Shown here: positions 8,371 to 17,070 of the stretch, piece by piece | Layout: the number at the start of each line of letters is the position of its first letter | How positions within the stretch are numbered: position 1 is the stretch's first letter | NCBI GenBank assembly: GCA_015039365.1 | Contig: WION01000787.1 | Span: 1-18,088 of the forward strand | Direction: 5' to 3' | DNA length: 18,088 nt | Source of the DNA: Amanita rubescens | Taxonomy: Eukaryota; Basidiomycota; Agaricomycetes; Agaricales; Amanitaceae | Made by a program: the position numbers and the translations under genes | Notes under the pieces: model-generated | What the model was told of the DNA's origin: nothing | Database searches by the model: none | The model's input: only the letters and a program-made list of their open reading frames with translations

Positions 8371-8629
8371 TGTAAAGTAGTCTTACGATTATGTTAGGAG
8401 GTTATCCGCACACAACCACTAAGACACTCGAGTGAGGGGATGAGAACTAGATTGCGTCTATGGACAACAGAAACAATCGTAAGACTAAGGAACTAATCCA
8501 ACCCTCAACCCTTATATACCTGTCCTCTCGTGGCTGCGCCATAGCTATCCCGCAGGCCGCTGACCTAATCCTGTTAATACCTGTCTTGATAACCTTTCGA
8601 TCCTAACATCCATAAATACAACCCTTACA
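8371..8629 (-). repeat. 5' LTR of the gypsy element (259 bp)
   Basis: Plus-strand ends are TGTAAAG and CCTTACA, so on the minus strand the LTR runs TGTAAGG...CTTTACA, canonical TG...CA with a 5-bp inverted terminus. A minus-strand TATA box lies at 8513-8518. A 13-bp perfect inverted repeat, TAGTCTTACGATT at 8378-8390 and its complement at 8475-8487, spans most of R/U5. At 8630 the sequence changes directly into in-frame Helitron helicase coding, which fixes the right end and shows the gypsy element inserted into the Helitron. The matching duplication (ACCAA expected) and the 3' LTR are not in the window. Confidence 0.75.
8513..8518 (-). promoter_or_regulatory. TATA box of gypsy LTR
   Basis: The minus strand reads GGTATATAAGG, about 110 bp before the end of U3 and about 140 bp before the LTR end, as expected for an LTR promoter. 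Confidence 0.5.
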
Positions 8630-9396
8630 ACCAACTACTGTTCCTTCTTGTCCATTTGTTATGCATAATTCAGTTGCAACATTACATTTTATCATCACAG
8701 GAAGTCCCAAGCACAGGGAAGTTTGCCTGGTACAGGTTTATCAGCAGCTGAATGTGGTAACTCCCAAAGTAACTTTTGTAGCTTTTCAGTTAATTTTAAT
8801 TTGTTACTTTTTTCTTATTTTCTGTGATTTTCTGGTCCTATTCATATTTTCATTTGATCTCAATGCATCATCTGAAAAAAATCAACCAGTTCTTGTCCAG
8901 TTTCCTGTCCAAATTTCAAGCAACCTAGATGATTTACCTCATCCTTCTGTGCATTTTTGGCTACTATAATAGATACAAATCTAAACTCAGGAGCAGTGAT
9001 AGAAGGTTTACCAGGTAGCTGAGATGTGATACGAGTTCTAAGGAATTGCATGTCTTCAAGAGTGCAATCCTTATGTCTCATATTTTCCAGTCCTTTATGC
9101 AATTTACTATGATCCTTTGACTACTGTCTTTGCCTCATGTTCTGCCTTAGTATAACAACTGTTATCACATGATGCCATAATGCTCTTCCTAATGCTTCGT
9201 CTTGCCATTTATTTTTTGTCCCATATACTCCTACTGTACGGCTATAGAGTGCCACATTCTCACCACCAATTGGAGGAGGTAACTGTGCAAAGTCTCCTGC
9301 AAAAAGAATATTTAATCCACCAAATGGTTTAGTAGGTTTATTCACTTGGCATAGCTGAGCACTAATCCTGTACAGCTCATGAGTCGTGACATGATA
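8630..9396 (-). pseudogene. Helitron helicase, C-terminal half (Pif1 motifs III onward)
   Basis: This continues the Pif1-type helicase beyond the Tc1 insertion. Motifs seen: LYRISAQLCQ after Walker B; motif III LFAGDFAQLPP; ILRQNMRQRQ (arginine of motif IV). A TAG at 9121-9123 follows, then the frame continues as KDHSKLHKGLENMRHKD, LRTRITSQLPG and FRFVSIIVAKNAQKDEVN. After a frameshift near 8870 come two more stops and a frame with GLPVMIKCNVATELCITNGQ, which is the conserved helicase stretch before the final motif. Coding stops at 8630 against the gypsy LTR, so the motif VI region is missing. Right at the Tc1 boundary about 7 extra bases (CACGACT on the minus strand) disturb the SCH-ELY join. 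Confidence 0.85.
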
Positions 9397-9608
9397 CAGT
9401 GGGTGAAAGAACTGCCCCAATGTTTGCCTGTTTTGGAAAGATTGGAATGGTGTGAGACAATGACATAAGCAAAAAGTCTGAATAAATCACATGACATATT
9501 ACTACATGTTGTCTACCTGTCAATCTAAAAATAATGTGATTCTGATCAAAACTCATTGTTTAATAAATCAAACAAAATAATCAATCATTGGGGCAGTTTT
9601 TTGACCCT
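9397..9608 (+). repeat. Left TIR of the Tc1 element
   Basis: The outer 22-bp site at 9401-9422 (GGGTGAAAGAACTGCCCC and four more) recurs inverted at the inner edge, 9586-9607. The TIR is thus bounded by facing copies of one presumed transposase-binding site. Confidence 0.85.
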
Positions 9609-9756
9609 TAACCAATTTTACCAATTTTCAATGTTACACACCAGTACAAGGCAGGGGTGGGTCATGTGAATAGTAAACAATGTCATGTGACCTTATTTGC
9701 ATTAATTTGGCATGTTGAACTTGGCTCATTCATCTTCTTGACCCCTCACCACCACC

Positions 9757-10299
9757 ATGAAATCCATCTCTGTTAAGAAACACTCTTCTGTTGTTTCTCT
9801 CCTCAATGAGGGGTATTCTCATCATCAAATTCAGGTTAGGACTGGTCTAAGGAATGGTATCATTGGAAGGATCAGTAAGGAGGTGGAGGGGGATAAGGAA
9901 AATCATCCTGGTGGTGGTCCTTCCGTGCAGGGGAACATGAATGCTGAGCAGTATTGTGAGATTTTGGAGGAGGGAGTGGAGGAGAGCTTTGAAAGTTTGG
10001 AGATGGCTGAGGATGAGCAGTATTTCCAACAGGACAATGACCCAAAACACACCTCCAAAAAGGCAGATGAGTGGTTTTCTGACAACAATATCACTCCCCT
10101 GAAGTGGCCTGCCCAATCCCCTGACCTAAATCCCATTGAACACCTTTGGCAACATCTCAAGGCCAAACTCCAGCAACATGACACACCACCCAAAGGAGTG
10201 CATGAATTATGGGAGAGGGTGGCAAAGGAGTGGACTGAAATACCACCAGGGACATGCCAGAACCTTATAGAAAGCCTAGAAGGATTCAGGCAGTTTTAA
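9757..10299 (+). CDS. Tc1-type transposase with internal in-frame deletion
   Basis: A DNA-cutting and joining enzyme of the Tc1/mariner DD34E class, here a 180-residue deleted form. The ATG at 9757 starts a helix-turn-helix DNA-binding region (SVVSLLNEGYSHHQIQVRTG). It breaks off after HPGGGPS, where full-length relatives continue through a second helix-turn-helix and the first catalytic Asp. It resumes at GNMNAEQYCEIL, followed by YFQQDNDPKHTS with the second Asp and SPDLNPIEHLW with the Glu. 34 residues separate Asp and Glu. From the family layout roughly 130-150 residues are missing, and the reading frame is kept across the joint. Without the first Asp it cannot catalyse, but it may still bind the TIRs and could act as a competitor (inference). 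It lies centrally between the TIRs. Confidence 0.9.
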   Translation: MKSISVKKHSSVVSLLNEGYSHHQIQVRTGLRNGIIGRISKEVEGDKENHPGGGPSVQGNMNAEQYCEILEEGVEESFESLEMAEDEQYFQQDNDPKHTSKKADEWFSDNNITPLKWPAQSPDLNPIEHLWQHLKAKLQQHDTPPKGVHELWERVAKEWTEIPPGTCQNLIESLEGFRQF

Positions 10300-10343
10300 A
10301 GGCAAAGGGGGGTCATACAAAGTATTAGATCATAAAATAATAG

Positions 10344-10555
10344 AGGGTCAAAAAACTGCCCCAATGATTGATTATTTTGTTTGATTTATTAAGCAATGAG
10401 TTTTGATCAGAATCACATTATTTTTAGATCGATAGGTAGCGAACATGTAGTAATATGTCATGTGATTTATTCAGACTTTTTGCTTATGTCATTGTCTCAC
10501 ACCATTCCAATCTTTCCAAAACAAGCAAACATTGGGGCAGTTTTTTTACCCACTG
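10344..10555 (-). repeat. Right TIR of the Tc1 element
   Basis: Inverted copy of 9397-9608. The 22-bp site occurs at 10345-10366 and inverted at 10530-10551. The few differences from the left copy include CpG retained here where the left copy has CpA. Confidence 0.85.
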
Positions 10556-11277
10556 TAGCATTGACACCTCATCCAAGAAAATGTAGTTTACTCCTTGTGT
10601 ACAAACCTGTGTCATTGTTTTTGTTGTCTGGGCTTCACCATTCATGTCATTAATTCCCAAAACAGAGTGATATGCGGAACCTGATATCAAAGCTGCTGCT
10701 GACCCTGTAGGTGCAACTACTACAAATTGATATGCTTCTTGCCTAATCTCAAAATATTTGCATAGAGCTGTTAATACTTGTGTTTTACCAGTACCACCCA
10801 TTCCACCAATGTACATTTTCAGGGGTTCTGAGTTAGGTAACACAACATGATTTGCAATGATTTTAAAAGCATATTCCTGTTCTTCATTAAGTTTATAATC
10901 CTGACATATGTAATCAATACATGTACAGGTATTATGACCTGTGGTATACTCCTAATGTAGTAAAGGTTATGGACAAGGCCTACCTAGAAAAAAAGTACTA
11001 AATGCATTATAAATGGTATGTGGTATGGAAGGGATAATTTTGCTGTGGACAACCTCCTGTCTCTTTGCTTGTAGAATGGACTTCCAAGTAGCAGCAGGTA
11101 TCTGACACTGTGGAACTAGAAGTTGTAGTTCTGCATTAGGATCAATTTTTTCTTTTTCTTCCATCCACCCTGTCCTCTGCAATACATGTTGGATTTCTAA
11201 TTTGTTGTCTTAGCTCTGATGTGCTGATATTTTGTGTAATGGGATCATCAGGTAACTCACCTGTGCATCGGTAAGAC
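10556..11277 (-). pseudogene. Helitron helicase, N-terminal half (Walker A and B)
   Basis: The Pif1-type helicase that unwinds DNA during rolling-circle transposition. Order on the minus strand: GELPDDPITQNIST from about 11260, a frameshift near 11200, then EIQHVLQRTGWMEE and ATWKSILQAKRQEV, stops at 10967 and about 10950 in the same frame, then LNEEQEYAFKII (Q-motif-like). Walker A is GGMGGTGKTQV (Lys codon near 10786), motif Ia VVVAPTGSAAALI, and Walker B IFLDEVSML (Asp near 10573). The frame then runs into the Tc1 TIR at 10556 in mid-codon. At the right it abuts the flank repeat of the element at 11278-11794. All core residues of motifs I and II are intact despite the stops. Confidence 0.9.
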
Positions 11278-11794
11278 AGACTTACCAATTATGCTTACTA
11301 GATATGTTGGACTAGTCATTGTTTATGACTTATGCACCAGTATGTTTTTCTTTATACATGCATTTCTCGTCATATCCTTTATGCTTGACTTGTACAGACA
11401 AACCCCCTTCTTTTACGATACCATCCCCTTGTCCTTGACTCCTTTGTTGTGCATCCTTGTTCTATTTCATACAATACCTTTGTCTCCAGAATACAATTTA
11501 CCTTTATACACTAATACAGTATGCCTTTGTTCTCATTAGTATATAAACTCATGTATTTCGTAGAGTTGGACCTTAAGTTCAACTTAGCTGCTGTAATGTG
11601 ATTGTCCTCATACAATCTCAGAGCGCATCTTAAGTTCTCGCCTCATTGCAAACTTTGTTCTTGAACCAGAATCAACCCAATACTTAGATTGTTTCCTCAT
11701 AGTAGTTGACTCTGTGCTCTGCATACTCAGACATCTTGACTATCTAGACTTAGACTTGGAGGTTGACACTTGATAACATAATGTTGTTAAGTCA
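11278..11794 (+). mobile_element. Inserted ~516-bp element, solo-LTR-like, class uncertain
   Basis: This breaks the Helitron frame. The ends are AGACTTACCAATTATG on the left and, on the opposite strand at the right, TGACTTAACAACATTATG, an imperfect inverted repeat of about 16 bp. The flanks are AAGAC at 11273-11277 and AAGAC at 11794-11798; counting the final A to the element gives a 4-bp AGAC duplication instead. Removing element and one flank joins the helicase linker in frame (ETDLLQTC to GELPDD), strong evidence for the boundaries. TATATAAA at 11540-11547 suggests a solo LTR read rightwards, but the left end lacks TG. No coding sequence was recognised. Confidence 0.7.
11540..11547 (+). 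promoter_or_regulatory. TATA box in the 11278-11794 element
   Basis: TATATAAA at mid-element, a position compatible with an LTR promoter. Confidence 0.4.
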
Positions 11795-11798
11795 AGAC

Positions 11799-12680
11799 TG
11801 ACAAGTTTGTAACAGATCTGTTTCAGAGGAGGCATCTTCATGATCATCATTATTGTCCATGCAATTTATTGGCCAATCATTTGGAATATTTCCAGCTTTC
11901 ATTTGAGCACAAAAGTCATCATGAGCATCCAGACATTCATATTTTATGTTGAAATTTCTCATGATCTGTTTTTACAGTCTCTGTGTGAATTCATGACTAT
12001 TGAATGCTTCATCCCATGAGTCATCCTCTTTTTTTAGATCCAATCCTTATCTCCATGGCTTAAAAAATGTTAGCATTGTTAAGCAATAGAATTCTCTGTC
12101 TCCCTGGTCACATCTAGGTAGGATTCAACCTATAAAGTTAACTGCTACATTGGAAGTCAAATGTGAATCAAAAAGAGGATGATATTTGTCAAACCTATAC
12201 ATATTCTTTGGTAGGCCCCTGGGAATTATATCAACAACAGTTTCTGTATCACTTTCATCTTTGACTATGCCTGTTTCATCAGAACTATGATCACTTGAGT
12301 CATCAGATAAAATATTGTCTGAATCAGTATTCTCAGTGTCATCATCATTGTAATCCATATCATGTTCAAGGTCATTGGCATCAACTGTGTTTGTGTTACT
12401 TTTTCTTTTGCTATATTTATGGTGCTGACACTGTAATGCCCATTCATACAGATTCATAGTTTTGAGCTCTGATGGCCTGTATATATAATCATAGACAGGA
12501 GACAAACCAACTATGTGCTTTTTGCTCCTCACCAATGTAACCTTTTCTGTACATGTGGATGGATCAAGTTCACCCCAAGATTTCTGTGCTTCAAGTACAA
12601 AGCCACGCCAAAAGAAGGGAATGAAAGTATGATTGGTATAGTGATCAGGATTTCCCAAAAGATACATACAAACCATGGGA
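11799..12680 (-). pseudogene. Helitron linker region between Rep and helicase
   Basis: This part joins the Rep and helicase domains. Conserved fungal Helitron strings are visible: MYLLGNPDHYTNHTF, PFFWRGFVLEAQKSW, an acidic stretch (many Asp/Glu/Ser, residues about 110-145 of the open frame), and RFDKYHPLFDSHL. After a TGA at 12125-12127 the same frame gives LPRCDQGDREFYCLTMLTF, then GLDLKKEDDSWDEAF and NFNIKYECLDAHDDF. Two further stops lie near 12058 and 11974. The first TGA follows NFIG, where an Arg codon CGA is plausible. At the right it joins the solo LTR through the CCTCC repeat, and at the left the ~516-bp element. Confidence 0.85.
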
Positions 12681-12789
12681 CCTCCTGTTACAAACGTACG
12701 TCATGGCCTATCTTTTTCTTATCTTATCACTTCCGTTATCCCTCCTACGTCACTGCTTGCATATGCGTTCCTTCTGGAACATTCATCGT

Positions 12790-12880
12790 TTATCATATGC
12801 CATTTCATTTTATCACATGCATGTCGATTATCACATGTAAACCGTTTCATTATCACATGCGACCGTTTCGTTATCACATG
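12790..12880 (+). promoter_or_regulatory. Five phased TTATCACATG sites upstream of an LTR TATA box
   Basis: TTATCATATG at 12790 (one mismatch), then exact TTATCACATG at 12810, 12828, 12850 and 12871. Spacings are 20, 18, 22 and 21 bp, close to two helical turns, ending 37 bp before the TATA box. CACATG fits the E-box form CANNTG. This looks like an activator array in U3 (inference). Confidence 0.55.
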
Positions 12881-12917
12881 GATTCCTACTTACTATATTT
12901 GCGTATATACCTTGTAC

Positions 12918-12925
12918 TATATAAG
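12918..12925 (+). promoter_or_regulatory. TATA box of the solo LTR
   Basis: TATATAAG, 38 bp downstream of the last TTATCACATG copy and about 190 bp before the LTR end. It sets the LTR orientation as rightward. Confidence 0.55.
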
Positions 12926-13120
12926 ACACGCAAATATACGACTAGACCTCAGTCTAGTTTTAACAGTCAAAATCTGTCTCGTTATCGTCTAAGCTCCCTT
13001 GAGGACTTATCCAATAACACTCTTATTCTTTGAACGTTCTTAAGTGCTGGAACTCCCTTGAGGAACCTACAGTACCTGATAGGCTTGACTTATCAGTGAA
13101 CGAGCAAACATAACACCTCC

Positions 13121-14530
13121 CATTTCTGTTTTTGTTGATAATGCATTGACAATTTTATTCATAATTTTTTGTGCTTTCTCTTTTTCTGATAATGAGCTAG
13201 CAGGTATGTCACAATGCTTGTCAAATACATTTCTTACAGCTTCAAACATAACATGTGTCTTTAAACTAGTTTTTGTTATGTAATCTGATATATACATGAT
13301 GACTGCTTTCAGTGCAGTACCTGACCACATACATACATGTAACATCAGTATTGCAGTGCAAAATATATGTCAGAGCAGGTGTTATAAAGTTGATCCACTC
13401 CTCATGTTTCTTTATATTCAGCGAGCCAGTTTCTGGGTTGACTTCTGTGCATTTGAAAGTAGGTCATGGAAAACATGCGTTACATTCCCCATATCTATTG
13501 TCCTTGCATGAGGCATATTTTTTACTCCCAGAGCCAGCCTTGTTTGTTCCTCTTTCACAATTGTGTATATTAGATCTACTTACAATATCATCAACTGTGT
13601 TCTCAAAGTGGTCCCACCACTTATTCCATTCAGAACACTTGTTGCATTCATCTGCATAAGCATGAATTAATTTGCAAAGTTTAGGAGGAGGTTCTGGCAA
13701 TGTCTCTGTTGGATCCCTGTATGAATCACTTTTGGCTTGTTCAGCCACTTTGTTGAGCACTTCAACTTGTGTACCTGTCATAAACTCTCCAATATGACAA
13801 GTCTCCAGCCATGAAATCAGGTGCTGTTTCCATTCTGAATTTGAATCAAGTATTTGCTCTCTCATCTCTTGGGCTGTTAAATTACCCATAAGCCATATCA
13901 GCATGTGAAGATGCAGTGTTAAATGAACCTGTTGCTCTACTGTGCCATAATAAGCTGGAACATCTCCATATACACCCCTGTATTCTACACCTACTCCAAG
14001 GATGTCATTTATAAAGATGTTCACCATAAAGTCAAAGAAACATGCCCCTGCAACTGGATTTGCACACACAAGTCTCAAATATTCATCATAAGGGAGTATT
14101 TCTGCTTCAAATGTTTCATTTTTACCTACATGATAGATGCAAAGAGGATGCTTGATATCAGCTGGTGATATTGTTATATACCAGAATGGGGCTCCTCTGT
14201 GATATATTAAGGACCAGATTTCATTTCTCATCCACTTCTTACTTGTATTCAATCCTTTTACAGGACCTGCCACATGATCAACATCTTTCATTAATTGAAA
14301 ACACTGCTCTTCCTCTTTATTTTGTGGCTTAACAAATTCTTCTTTAGCCAAAAGATCTATTATATTTGTCAAAACAGCATTGTCAATGTTTAATATTCAT
14401 TGTTTAATGTCATTGAATATCTTCTTCTCAGCCAACAAGAAACATTGTGAAGATGCTGTCTTTATTTCCTCATGGCTAAATGCTACAAATGGGAAATCAT
14501 GATCAACCTGGAAGTGTTTATCATGATACA
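13121..14530 (-). pseudogene. Helitron Rep (HUH endonuclease) domain
   Basis: The rolling-circle nuclease that nicks and joins single strands. From the right: WLLMYHDKHFQVDHDFPF, a TGA at 14397-14399, then KKWMRNEIWSLIYHRGAPFW. Rep motif 1 is FWYITISPADIKHP. Motif 2 is LTLHLHMLIW with the two metal-binding His (near 13913 and 13907), preceded by VPAYYGTVEQQ. A TGA at 13464-13466 follows CFP, after which TFKCTEVNPETGS continues in frame. A 4-bp TATG duplication near 13330 shifts into ALKAVIMYISDYITK, the two-Tyr motif 3 (Tyr near 13294 and 13282). The domain ends at TKTEMGG against the solo LTR. All catalytic residues survive; only stops and frameshifts disable it. Confidence 0.92.
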
Positions 14531-16239
14531 TCAAAAGCCATTTTTGTGTATTTTATCAGATATTCCTTCTACTGAGCCCACTCCTCCAAGACCATAAGGA
14601 AATAACCATGGAAACATTTGTGGATAAAGTTGTGGGTTGTGCCATATGGATTCTGGTTGTTCACTATGGCCTATAGAGAGAAATTTACCTTGTGTGCCCA
14701 AGTGCTGTAATGCTTTTGCTTTCATTGCATTAGTTGTCATAACATTAAATTGTTGACCTGTCAGACCATGGACTGTAAATGCATAATCACCTGCTTCAGT
14801 ACCATCCTCATTTTCCATATCATGTATACTTGTCCCCTCAGGAGTTTTATTATTTGACATGGCTTTATACTCAACACTTACAGGAGGCATGTCTTCAGGA
14901 TATTCATTGAGATTGTTTGAAGAGATTATAACATCCTCATAATCACCATGATTCAAAATTAGCAATTCTAATGCTTTCTTCACATGATTGCCCTTACAAG
15001 GAATGGTGTATGCTTAAAGTCTGCACTGGTAGGTTTGCATGGTCCAGTGAACATTATAGCAATGACTTCCTCAATATCAGCCTTGGGGGAGGTAGAATAT
15101 CATATATCTTAGGAATAGGTTGCTGGAAAGCAATTGCATGTGCTTTCATTTTCCTCATGCCTGAAGCAATCCTAATTGAACAAAAGCTATGGCAAATTCT
15201 GGCAACTAACATTTTTTCAATATATCATAAAGAAGATAATGCTTCAGGAACAGTCCCCAGCCATAGACCATTTGCAAGTGCCATTTTTGGCACTCTGGAA
15301 ACTCTTATACATAGATGCATGACAAGGATTACATATATGTTGACATGACTGATCTATGGCATATGGATATTCACATATCTTTTCTGAAATCTTGAGCCTT
15401 TCTTGCCTTGTAACACCAGGTGCCTCCAATACATGCAGGTAATTTTTCATTGCTGACAGTCTTGTAAGAGAAGATTGAGGGACAAGTTGTCCACACACAC
15501 CACATCCAGCTTCTTCAAATAATTTGGGTTCAAACTTTTTACAAGCAGCTGTTATTACTTTATGTGACAATGTCTTGTCTAATGGCACAGGTGGGAAGAT
15601 TGAGGCAAGATCTTCATAAAAAATGGTAGTTGAGGGGAATAAGTTGTACATATCCTGCTGAGGATGATGAGGTATTACCCTCTTTTGTCTCTTTTCACAG
15701 GGTTTATCTTTCTCTGCTGATGTTTTGAGGTCTTTTGCATTTTTCCTCTGAATTCTTTTACACTCTTTGTTGGAAGGCACTGCTTCAAATACTGAAATAT
15801 AGGTTGAGCACTTATCACATTCATGCTCACTGAAAAGGTTTCTCATTGAAGCAATGGTTGTTCTTGGGTGTGCCAAAATACCATGCTCACTGGCTATTTT
15901 ATGGCACTCAGTTAATTGTATAATTTTAACATGTGCATGTAGAGGTAATAGGACATGTATGTAATAAGTATCTTTATATTTCTTTGCATCAGATTTATGC
16001 ATGTGACCTACAAACTTAAATTCAGAGGATTCAAGATCAGGATTTGTACAGTATTCTTCCAGGAGATAGTCCTTGATATCAGCATAAGTAGCTAGACATA
16101 ATCTATATCCACCTTTGTATATTGCACATGAACAGAACTCATGTTTACAAAGACATCTGAACATAACATTGTTGGGGGTTTTGACATGGATGGATGCAGA
16201 ATTCATAATAACAATGATGATTAATACCAGAAATGGCAT
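14531..16239 (-). pseudogene. Helitron N-terminal zinc-binding region
   Basis: The N-terminal part of a fungal Helitron protein. The first ATG in frame is 16239; the ATG at 16206 (MNSASIHVKTPNN) is the more natural start because the preceding 11 residues are a hydrophobic Ile-rich run. Cys clusters: CLCKHEFCSC near the start, CDKCS, GCGVCGQLVP, and CQHICNPCHASM, the last two resembling the DUF6570-type region found ahead of fungal Helitron Rep domains. A frameshift near 15290 leads to MALANGLWLGTVPEAL. Another near 15080 leads to DIEEVIAIMFTGPCKP. A single-base loss at about 14985 leads to KKALELLILNHGDYEDV and QLYPQMFPWLFPYGLGG, the typical lead-in to Rep. A last shift at about 14540 enters the Rep piece. 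Confidence 0.85.
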
Positions 16240-16432
16240 TTCATATAAACAGCATTTCTTTTACCAATAATGGCATGCCACACACAAACAGTGGCATCTC
16301 ATACACCCCTGAAGGCAGAAACATCATACACTTGGTATTGTCATATGCAGACAGGAGAATAACATGATATAGCCAGACATAGTAGAGGATAACAGAAAAG
16401 AGGACAGGAGAGCAAGGGCTGAGGGTGGGAAC
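16240..16432. other. Non-coding stretch between Helitron start and G-rich array
   Basis: No gene seen. It would contain the Helitron leader and possibly its 5' TC end, which cannot be placed without an empty site or a second copy. Confidence 0.4.
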
Positions 16433-16888
16433 CTGGGGTGCAACAAGGTGCAGGAGGGCACAGGAGGGTGCAGAATAGTGCAATGGGTGAAACAGGGCAT
16501 AATTAAATGGTGGGTGGGCAAAGGATGTCATGGTGGGTCAGTAATGTCAAAGCCAGGTGTTATGGAGCTTACCTGGGGTGTGGTGAGATGCAATGAGATG
16601 CAGGAGGGTGCAGGAGGGTGCAAGGGTGTGACAATGTGAAACAGGGCATGATTGAATGGTGGGTGGGCAAAGGATATCATGATGGGTCAGCAACATCAAA
16701 GCCAGGTGTTACAGAGCTTACCTGGGGTCCAGCAGGGTGCAACAAGGTGCAGGAGAGTGCAAAGGGGTAAAACAGGCATAGTTAAATGATAGGTGGTCAA
16801 AGAATGTGGTCAGTCAGCAACAGCAAAGCTGGGTGTCACATGCAGCTTACCTGGGATGTGGTGGAGTGCGACGGGTCAGACAGGGCAT

Positions 16889-16968
16889 GGGAGGGTGCAG
16901 GAGGGTGTGGGAGGGTGCAGGAGGGTATGGGAGGGTGCAGGAGGGTATGGGAGGGTGCAGGAGGGTAT
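16889..16968. repeat. 20-bp minisatellite, four copies
   Basis: Four units of GGGAGGGTGCAGGAGGGTRT starting at 16889, 16909, 16929 and 16949. Runs of GGG with short loops on the plus strand meet the usual G-quadruplex pattern. It lies inside the 292-nt module. Confidence 0.9.
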
Positions 16969-16980
16969 GTGGGAGAGCAT

Positions 16981-17070
16981 GGGAGGATGTGTGAAGGTGT
17001 GGGAGGGTGTGTGAAGGCGTGGGAGGGTGTGTGAAGGCATGGGAGGGTGTGTGAAGGCGTGGGAGGGTGT
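16981..17070. repeat. Second 20-bp minisatellite, four and a half copies
   Basis: Units of GGGAGGGTGTGTGAAGGCRT start at 16981, 17001, 17021 and 17041, with a partial one at 17061. It is related to the first minisatellite and separated from it by a 12-bp break. Confidence 0.88.

Larger units (their letters stand above)
9397..10555 (+). mobile_element. Tc1/mariner element, 1,159 bp, TA duplications, 212-bp TIRs
   Basis: The element begins CAGTGGGT at 9397 and ends ACCCACTG at 10555, with TA on each side (9395-9396 and 10556-10557). The terminal inverted repeats are 212 bp (9397-9608 and 10344-10555) with about eight mismatches, roughly 96% identical by eye. It sits inside a CTA codon of the Helitron helicase just after the Walker B motif. 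It carries one transposase reading frame lacking the first catalytic region, so it depends on an intact relative. Confidence 0.92.
12686..13115 (+). repeat. Solo LTR (430 bp) with 5-bp target duplication CCTCC
   Basis: It starts TGTTACAAACG and ends CATAACA. CCTCC stands on both sides (12681-12685 and 13116-13120). Excision restores the Helitron frame (TEMGG to PMVCMYLLGN). It contains a TATA box at 12918-12925, five phased copies of TTATCACATG upstream of it, and CTCCCTTGAGGA twice (near 12985 and 13053). By eye it holds 18 CpG, against 1 in the 540 bp of Helitron to its left. It is the relic of an LTR retrotransposon removed by LTR-LTR recombination. Confidence 0.9.
8630..16239 (-). mobile_element. 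Helitron (RepHel), decayed, carrying nested insertions
   Basis: A single Helitron rolling-circle transposon in minus orientation. The parts follow the family order: zinc-binding N-terminal region, Rep (HUH and two-Tyr) domain, linker, Pif1-type helicase. Three later elements interrupt it, at 9397-10555, 11278-11794 and 12686-13115, and the gypsy LTR cuts its 3' end at 8630. About 5.5 kb of Helitron sequence remains, close to a complete protein of roughly 1,800 residues lacking the last part of the helicase. The 3' hairpin and CTRR end are absent, and the 5' TC end could not be placed. At least five frameshifts and several stops make it inactive. CpG is nearly absent. Confidence 0.9.

Noticed and set aside
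12515..13033. 172-codon plus-strand frame
   Set aside because: It crosses the boundary between Helitron and solo LTR, so it is antisense chance.
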